From: a virus
Strand: one strand, 5' to 3'
DNA: 29,555 bases
Virus record (IMG/VR): IMGVR_UViG_3300020215_000118
Location: 1-29,555 of that record
Shown here: piece by piece, positions 25,509 to 29,555 of the stretch
How the letters are laid out: each line of letters starts with the position of its first letter
Numbering within the stretch: the stretch's first letter is position 1
The notes under the pieces: generated by a model
The model's input: the letters and a program-made list of their open reading frames with translations, nothing else
Database searches by the model: none
What the model was told of the DNA's origin: nothing
Position numbers and translations under genes: made by a program

Positions 25509-25722
25509 GGTCGCCCCGGCGGCGCCGCCGGCCGACAACAGCGTCGGCGCCTGGGTGGCGTTCGGCGACGCCCAGACCGGGCGGCTGGAGAGCGCCAACG
25601 AACGGAAGGCAACGGTGATCTGGATCCTCGACCGCTGCAAGGCGGAGGAGCGGGCGGCGGGCAAGGCCGTCGATACCCGGCCCTGGTGGCAGAAGATGCT
25701 CAGGCCGCTGAAGCCGGGCTAG
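25360..25722 (+). CDS. Outer-membrane spanin lipoprotein (Rz1-like)
   Basis: 120 residues in the +1 frame relative to the i-spanin, with AGGAGA about 6 nt before the ATG. A signal peptide ends in lipobox LSAC with C24 as the lipidation site. The ribosome site and start lie within the i-spanin gene, the classical Rz/Rz1 nested layout, but the coding part continues 214 nt past the i-spanin stop. At 120 residues it is longer than lambda Rz1. Most of it is Ala/Pro-rich and ends PWWQKMLRPLKPG. Confidence 0.8.
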   Translation: MRSSTPRMLATALALLGPSALSACAGGPPIETIPIALDCAGRIPPQLRAEVAPAAPPADNSVGAWVAFGDAQTGRLESANERKATVIWILDRCKAEERAAGKAVDTRPWWQKMLRPLKPG

Positions 25723-25731
25723 TCGAGCCGT

Positions 25732-26085
25732 CTACTGGGCGAAATAGTTGGCGTCGGCCACTGGTGACCAGGTGAGGCTCCGGACGGGGCGCACGTGAGC
25801 CACTTGGCGGACGCCCTTTACCGGCTTGACGCGCTTGACCCCTTTGACCGGTTTGACCTTCCTGACCGGCTTAATCGGCCCGCCTGCGGCACTTTCGGAG
25901 AAGAGTGCAGGCTTGTTTTTGCGATCGTAGAGCCAACCATCCTCAAACCAGCCCAGCAGGCGGCCTGAAAACGCCCAGACCTTGCCCTCAGCAATGTAGC
26001 CGGCCGGTCGACCGTCCCACAAATAGATGTGTTCGCCATCGTCGAGGTAGCAGACCGCCGCCCCTGTTCGTGAATAGAATTCCAT
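25732..26085 (-). CDS. 4-fold beta flower protein with basic repeat tail
   Basis: 117 residues from ATG 26085, chosen over the upstream in-frame ATG because GGAG lies about 7 nt before it. The N-terminal 70 residues carry repeated turns MEFYSRTGAAVCYL, HIYLWDGRPAGYIAEG, KVWAFSGRLLGWFEDGW, like the small 4-fold beta flower family known from alphaproteobacteria. The C-terminal half holds PVKGVKRVKPVKGVRQV-type basic repeats. Function is not known. The stop lies 9 nt from the spanin stop on the other strand, so the two genes converge. No clear terminator separates them. Confidence 0.72.
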   Translation of the reverse strand: MEFYSRTGAAVCYLDDGEHIYLWDGRPAGYIAEGKVWAFSGRLLGWFEDGWLYDRKNKPALFSESAAGGPIKPVRKVKPVKGVKRVKPVKGVRQVAHVRPVRSLTWSPVADANYFAQ

Positions 26086-26321
26086 GGGTTCGTCTCCATG
26101 TCTTGATGAACCACGGACCACACCGGCCAACCGTTAATCTGGCACTCGATGCTGTTGCCTGCCAACGAGAACACGGAATAAGAACAGGAAGCGTTGCGGT
26201 TCGCCGTGATGTGAAAGAGCGGGGGAGGGCGGCTTTCAGGCGCCAACCAAAGGGCCGGCCTCTCCCCAGTTTCCCTAAACGACTGCGTCACGCCTTCCGC
26301 CCAGAGCCATGTTTTTCGCGC
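26086..26321. other. Intergenic region upstream of the beta flower gene
   Basis: 236 bp between the starts and stops of the two - strand genes. It likely holds the promoter of the beta flower gene, but no convincing -35/-10 pair was found: a TTGGCA on the - strand has only a weak partner. No RNA gene or repeat was seen. Confidence 0.4.
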
Positions 26322-26447
26322 CTAGCGGCGCTTCTTGGGCTTGCCGCCGCTCGGCTTCACCGTTTCCACCACGTGGGTGTTCGGGCGAGCTTTCGCGGTG
26401 CTGACCGGGGTGAAGCGTCCTGTGCGGGCGCTGCGTCCGATCTTCAT
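26322..26447 (-). CDS. 41-residue basic conserved hypothetical protein
   Basis: Starts at ATG 26447 behind GAAAGG (about 7 nt spacing); the frame is open further upstream but without a better ribosome site. The sequence, beginning MKIGRSARTGRFTPVSTAKA and ending in KPKKRR, resembles a group of very small proteobacterial proteins with RSAKTGRF and TxVxET blocks whose function is unknown. It lies 84 nt downstream of the RES toxin stop and may be in the same transcript. Confidence 0.6.
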   Translation of the reverse strand: MKIGRSARTGRFTPVSTAKARPNTHVVETVKPSGGKPKKRR

Positions 26448-26531
26448 GACCGTACCTTTCGCTATGTCCGAGCGGCCGCCCCGCCCTGGCCTCCCGGTGG
26501 TCATCACCGAATTTCTGCTGAGCCTCTTGGC

Positions 26532-27230
26532 TCAGGCCGCCGCGCTTGCGGCAGCTATCCTTTCGACCGTGGGAATCGGGGTTCCCGACCAGGTGATCCT
26601 GTAGATTTCGCCCTGGGCGACCGATTGCACCACGTGAGGCCAGAGAGCCGCGAAGCAGACGCCGCCCTCATGCCGGACCGACGGATAGATGATCCCGTTG
26701 AGACCCGCCGCCCGCGCGTTCTTCGCCAAGGCGTTGCCGGCAGGGTAGCCAATGGCCGGGTCGGGGTGGAGACAATCGTGTCCTTGTGCCCTCAAGTCCA
26801 GAAACACGCCCGACATGCTGGAGAACATCTCGGCGTAGTCGATCACCGCCTCATAGCGGCCCGTCCGGCCGATGGCCTCGGTCATGTGGAAGACCACTTC
26901 CCGCAGGCAGGTCTCGACTTCCAACGCGGCGTACCAGGCCCCACGATCCGGGCCGTTGAACCGGTTCATCTCCATGGGTTTGGCGTAGGAGAAGGACGCG
27001 TTGATGAAAGCGGCATGGGGGACGCCGTAGACGAACTCTTCGGGGTTCACCGCCCCGGTACCGCGATCCTGGGCGACCAGTCGATTGCTGGTCGCCCCCT
27101 CGATCTCCGCGATGGCAGCCAAGTCGGCGGGCTCGACGAGCTTCAGCAGCACCGGGTCGCGCAGACGTGCGGACGTGACCAGCCGGACGGTCCTGGAAAA
27201 CGCTTCACGAACTACAGGAATACCGTCCAT
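26532..27230 (-). CDS. RES-domain toxin (NAD-depleting type II toxin)
   Basis: 232 residues from ATG 27230, 10 nt after the antitoxin TGA. RES toxins such as MbcT degrade NAD+ and so poison the cell. Family residues are visible: R90 in MEMNRFNGPDRG, Y100 in AWYAAL, E106 in EVETC and S184 in IIYPSVRHEGGVC. Length is normal for the family. The Xre-type gene upstream is its expected antitoxin. No inactivating change is visible. Activity is inferred from family. Confidence 0.88.
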   Translation of the reverse strand: MDGIPVVREAFSRTVRLVTSARLRDPVLLKLVEPADLAAIAEIEGATSNRLVAQDRGTGAVNPEEFVYGVPHAAFINASFSYAKPMEMNRFNGPDRGAWYAALEVETCLREVVFHMTEAIGRTGRYEAVIDYAEMFSSMSGVFLDLRAQGHDCLHPDPAIGYPAGNALAKNARAAGLNGIIYPSVRHEGGVCFAALWPHVVQSVAQGEIYRITWSGTPIPTVERIAAASAAA

Positions 27231-27240
27231 CGTGGTCCAC

Positions 27241-27678
27241 TCAGATCCCGCCTCTGATGGCGTCAATATAGCGGCGCGCGTCGAGCATTGCGGGGATGCC
27301 ACCCTCGATCATCGCGTCGACCGGGGACCGCCGGTCAAACAGCGGCCCCTTGTTTGGCAGCTTGACCCAGTCGTCGGCCATGCTGTCGGCGAATAGAAGA
27401 TGCAAACCCTTGAAGATTCCGATGGCCGCCGAGATGCGGGTCAGCTGGTCTTGGTTGAGCGCGGGCTCCTGGCCGCGTTTGATCCGGTCCCAGCTGCTTT
27501 CAGACATGGCCAGGAGGGCGGCGGCCTCGGCATTAGTCAGCTTCCAGTGCTTGACCAAGTTGCGATAAGCGCGAAGGGCGGGTCCGCTCAGGCGGGCGCG
27601 ATCACCCTCAGCCGAAAACGACTGGGGTTCGGTAGGCGTGAGAGGCGCGTGCTTTCCGGTGTGGGCGAGGTTGGTCAC
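27241..27678 (-). CDS. Xre/MbcA/ParS-type antitoxin
   Basis: 145 residues from GTG 27678, chosen because AGGAGA lies 6 nt upstream; an ATG further upstream (27726) has no such site. A helix-turn-helix-like segment (LTNAEAAALLAMSESSWDRI, about 48-67) is followed by the C-terminal toxin-binding region typical of RES-linked antitoxins (FADSMADDWVKLPNKGPLFD, then GGIPAMLDARRYIDAI). It precedes the toxin by 10 nt and probably represses its own promoter. The gene order antitoxin-toxin is usual for the family. Confidence 0.88.
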   Translation of the reverse strand: MTNLAHTGKHAPLTPTEPQSFSAEGDRARLSGPALRAYRNLVKHWKLTNAEAAALLAMSESSWDRIKRGQEPALNQDQLTRISAAIGIFKGLHLLFADSMADDWVKLPNKGPLFDRRSPVDAMIEGGIPAMLDARRYIDAIRGGI

Positions 27679-27684
27679 GGGGTA

Positions 27685-27717
27685 TCTCCTGACGGCAATG
27701 TGCGCGTCACCTGACGG
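27685..27717 (-). promoter_or_regulatory. Candidate operator at the antitoxin start
   Basis: CCTGACGG occurs at 27688-27695 and again at 27710-27717, 22 bp apart (about two helical turns). TGACG at 27690 and CGTCA at 27705 also form an imperfect dyad. The first copy overlaps the antitoxin's ribosome site. Binding by the antitoxin is inferred. Confidence 0.5.
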
Positions 27718-27861
27718 AAAGTCCATAGGGACGGTTTAGGTTTCGTTACTACAGCGGTCTGGGCCATCACATCGCACCCCCCGCCGGGTGCCGCTCCCGA
27801 TCCGAGCCGGGCCAGCTGGCGCTCTCTAAAGCAGGCGGGAGCCCTCACTCCTCGCCTTGAA

Positions 27862-27893
27862 GGCCCCTCGGTTCGCCGGGGGCTTTTGCTTTT
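27862..27893 (+). terminator. Intrinsic terminator without an obvious + strand gene before it
   Basis: GCCCC-T-CGG (27863-27871) pairs with CCGGGGGC (27876-27883) across a TTCG loop, with one bulge, followed by TTTTGCTTTT. No + strand gene ends just upstream; the antitoxin lies on the other strand. It may end a small RNA or the remnant of an older gene. The rest of 27,718-27,970 shows no other feature I can support. Confidence 0.7.
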
Positions 27894-27970
27894 GGCATGC
27901 AGTGTTTGGCGGGATCGCGGGCACCAAACAACCAAACGACAGTTCGCGCGGGGCCGGGTAACAGGGGTAC

Positions 27971-28142
27971 ATGGATTCGCCGACTGCCCGCGTCGAAGAG
28001 TTCCGCCGACGCGCCGCCGAGGCCGAAGAGAAGGCGTCAAAAGCTCCCAGGCGAAATGGCGGACCAGTTCAGGCAGTTCGCCATCCAGTGGCGCACCCTC
28101 GCGGACGAGCTCGAGACTCCGCCCCCCAATTGGCGCTGGTAG
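27971..28142 (+). pseudogene. Small alphaproteobacterial protein gene with a frameshift
   Basis: ATG 27971 opens ARVEEFRRRAAEAEEKASKA, then reads into low-complexity sequence. Skipping one base in the CCC run at 28046-28048 restores GEMADQFRQFAIQWRTLADE and TAG at 28140-28142. The joined protein resembles small helical proteins common in alphaproteobacteria (EYRRRAEEAE ... IARQWRxLADE). Function is unknown. An added C, a sequence error, or (less likely) +1 frameshifting could explain it. Confidence 0.55.
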
Positions 28143-28406
28143 GCGACCGCGGGCGCGGTGGGCCCCACCCGATCGATCTTGATCCGCCAAGCCGGGGCCT
28201 TATCCGCTCAGCCTCCGGCTGATGGTATGGACCTGAGGTGGCTTTTGCGCTGGTGGGCGCGGGATCCGAACTGGCCACCACCGATGATCGGCGACCACCC
28301 GCGCGATCAGCAACGCTCCTCCCCGGGCAATCGGAGCACGGTGCGGCCGGAGCGAACTTCAGGCCCCCGGCTCCGGCCGGGGGGCCTTTCGTCGCGTCGG
28401 CCCGGC
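28143..28406. other. Intergenic region with no supported gene
   Basis: 264 bp. Open frames here have poor codon character and run antisense into the GvpU-like gene, so none is called. One hairpin at 28362-28386 is listed separately. Nothing else was recognised. Confidence 0.5.
28362..28389. terminator. Strong hairpin, possible terminator
   Basis: GGCCCCCGG (28362-28370) pairs with CCGGGGGGCC (28377-28386) with one bulged G, followed by TTT on the + strand. It lies about 18 nt past the stop of the - strand GvpU-like gene, so it may work for either strand. The T-tract is short on + and poor on -. Confidence 0.5.
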
Positions 28407-28880
28407 TCAGGTCGCCGAAGTCACCGACAAAATCCCAAGCGTGAAGCCATCGACAGAAGCAAGTTTCCCGCGCCAGAGCAGGCCTTCGTCGTGGGGCAAC
28501 TGCCCGTCATGGGAAACGAACTTGGCATCCTTGAGATGGATATACCGGCGCTCATCCAATTCGTTTGCCGCCGCAGCACGATCGCGGTGGTCCGCCTCAG
28601 CAGTGAAAAACTCTACGCTGGATTGCTCGTTGCCAAAGCTTTTCGACATCTGCGTCGCGAAGGCGCGAAGGTAGTCACCTTCCCCGATCAGCCAGCCGGA
28701 CAGAACCTGCCCCCCCATCAAGAGGGTGATGTTCACCGAGGCCCCGGGCGCGCTGTTTACGATGCTGATGAGCAGCTGGAGCATCCGGTCCGTGCCCTTT
28801 GCGCGCGCCCGGACCCTTTCCTCTTGGCTCTCGTCCGGCTCGTTGTGGGAGTCGGTCGTGGGTTCAACATCGTCTGCCAT
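28407..28880 (-). CDS. GvpU-like accessory-domain protein
   Basis: 157 residues from ATG 28880, chosen for GGAGG about 5 nt upstream. The acidic N-terminus (about 30 residues) is probably disordered. The core has SVNITLLMGGQVLSGWLIGE and, near the end, YIHLKDAKFVSHDGQLPHDE followed by LLWRGKLASVDGFTLG. These blocks look like the gas vesicle accessory protein GvpU, which also occurs in bacteria without gas vesicles. No gas vesicle structural gene is in view. Function here is unknown. The gene follows an unknown 179-residue gene on the same strand after an 87-nt gap. Confidence 0.55.
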   Translation of the reverse strand: MADDVEPTTDSHNEPDESQEERVRARAKGTDRMLQLLISIVNSAPGASVNITLLMGGQVLSGWLIGEGDYLRAFATQMSKSFGNEQSSVEFFTAEADHRDRAAAANELDERRYIHLKDAKFVSHDGQLPHDEGLLWRGKLASVDGFTLGILSVTSAT

Positions 28881-28967
28881 TGTTTCCTCCAACGGATAAC
28901 CTATCGCAAGATTCGGCTTGCGGGCCATCTCGCGGACTTTGTCGGCTCCGCCTGGGTCTTTTCTGCG

Positions 28968-29507
28968 TTAGCGCATCACCGGGTCGGAATCGAAGATGCC
29001 GGCGTGGTCACCACTCCCGACGGCGCCATGCAGATCGTCAGCGAAGGCGCGCATGTCGCCTGACGCCATCCGGATAGCCCGGGCCGCGATTCGAGCCTCT
29101 GGCTCCTCGCGACTGCACCGCAGCTCAACCCGCGCCGTGATCACCCGTTCGTACGGCGCATCTGCCTCCACAGCCCGGAATTCACTCGTCGACCACCAGG
29201 TCGCCTTTCCCTCTCGTCGGCTGACCTCGGGCGGCAACTCGCCGCTGGCGAATTTGGCCGCGGCCCTGCGCAGCATCGGCACCATGATCCGGGCGGTTCG
29301 TTTTCGCAGCGAATTTAGGTCCTGAAAGATGGTCGCCTCAAAGGTGGCCGCCAAAGCCAATCGAGTACCTTCGCTGTTGAGGCCGCCGCCCGTCCCAGTG
29401 GCGATCGTCTGGGTGATCACCCGCGGACCCCCGGCGCCGAAGATGGTGACGATCGTCGGCTCGTTGCACGCGACGAAGAAGCCATTGCGCGTTCTGAATG
29501 CGACCAT
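28968..29507 (-). CDS. Hypothetical protein upstream of the GvpU-like gene
   Basis: 179 residues, with GGGAGG about 7 nt before the ATG. I do not recognise a family. The N-terminal third is beta-prone and Thr/Gly-rich (PRVITQTIATGTGGGLNSEG), the middle is basic and helical (LNSLRKRTARIMVPMLRRAA), and the C-terminal third is mixed. There is no signal or membrane segment. It is probably co-transcribed with the GvpU-like gene 87 nt downstream. Confidence 0.6.
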   Translation of the reverse strand: MVAFRTRNGFFVACNEPTIVTIFGAGGPRVITQTIATGTGGGLNSEGTRLALAATFEATIFQDLNSLRKRTARIMVPMLRRAAAKFASGELPPEVSRREGKATWWSTSEFRAVEADAPYERVITARVELRCSREEPEARIAARAIRMASGDMRAFADDLHGAVGSGDHAGIFDSDPVMR

Positions 29508-29555
29508 CTCAGGCCTCCCTCGGTGACTGGTTTTTCGCGGCAGCGGCTAGAAATC

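Noticed and set aside
27675-28190. 171-codon - strand open frame upstream of the antitoxin
   Set aside because: Arg/Pro/Gly-rich product without domain character; it crosses the terminator and overlaps the antitoxin control region.
28158-29063. 301-codon + strand open frame
   Set aside because: Most of it is antisense to the GvpU-like and neighbouring genes, with no good ribosome site and unlikely composition.
1-29555. CRISPR arrays, tRNA/rRNA genes, insertion sequences, integrase or attachment sites
   Set aside because: No regular spaced repeats, cloverleaf sequence, transposase, recombinase or terminal duplications were found on reading both strands.

Overview
This window is a GC-rich tailed-phage structural region, most likely from a siphovirus-type prophage or temperate phage of an alphaproteobacterium. 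Codon use and several small accessory proteins resemble the Caulobacterales (Caulobacter, Brevundimonas, Phenylobacterium). That host call is inference: no 16S rRNA, tRNA or other marker is present. There is also no integrase, repressor or attachment site in view, so prophage versus free phage cannot be settled here.

Head module (1-8.9 kb, all + strand, mostly with overlapping or near-touching stops and starts): large terminase (5' end cut off by the window edge), portal, a 61-residue proline-rich membrane peptide, a prohead protease with a probable nested scaffold start, a decoration-like protein, the major capsid protein, a small protein preceded by two hairpins, a DnaT-like adaptor, a small frameshifted gene, a Mu F-like minor head protein, a head-closure candidate, an HK97 gp10-like neck protein and a tail terminator.

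Tail module (8.9-22.7 kb): tail tube, then a lambda G/GT-type chaperone pair. The pair has a textbook -1 frameshift signal: the slippery heptamer GGGTTTT, an 8-nt spacer, and a perfect 10-bp stem whose loop holds the stop codon. Next come a 1695-residue tape measure protein, a secreted 146-residue protein followed by an intrinsic terminator, a collagen-like fibre gene, two small proteins, a hub-like protein, a tail-tip protein and a second fibre with 56-residue repeats.

Lysis module (22.7-25.7 kb): a coiled-coil/TM protein (XhlA-like), a two-TM holin candidate, a GH24 endolysin, and an i-spanin/o-spanin pair with the o-spanin start nested out of frame. A 318-residue membrane coiled-coil protein on the opposite strand, of lower GC, sits between the holin candidate and the endolysin. 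It is the best candidate here for an undescribed function, such as exclusion or defence.

Accessory block (25.7-29.5 kb): mainly - strand. It holds a beta-flower protein with a basic repeat tail, a 41-residue basic protein, a RES/Xre toxin-antitoxin pair with repeated motifs at the antitoxin start, a frameshifted small + strand gene, a GvpU-like protein and an unknown 179-residue partner. These look like lysogenic-conversion cargo or flanking host genes. The phage/host boundary, if there is one, probably lies to the right of about 25.7 kb but cannot be placed.
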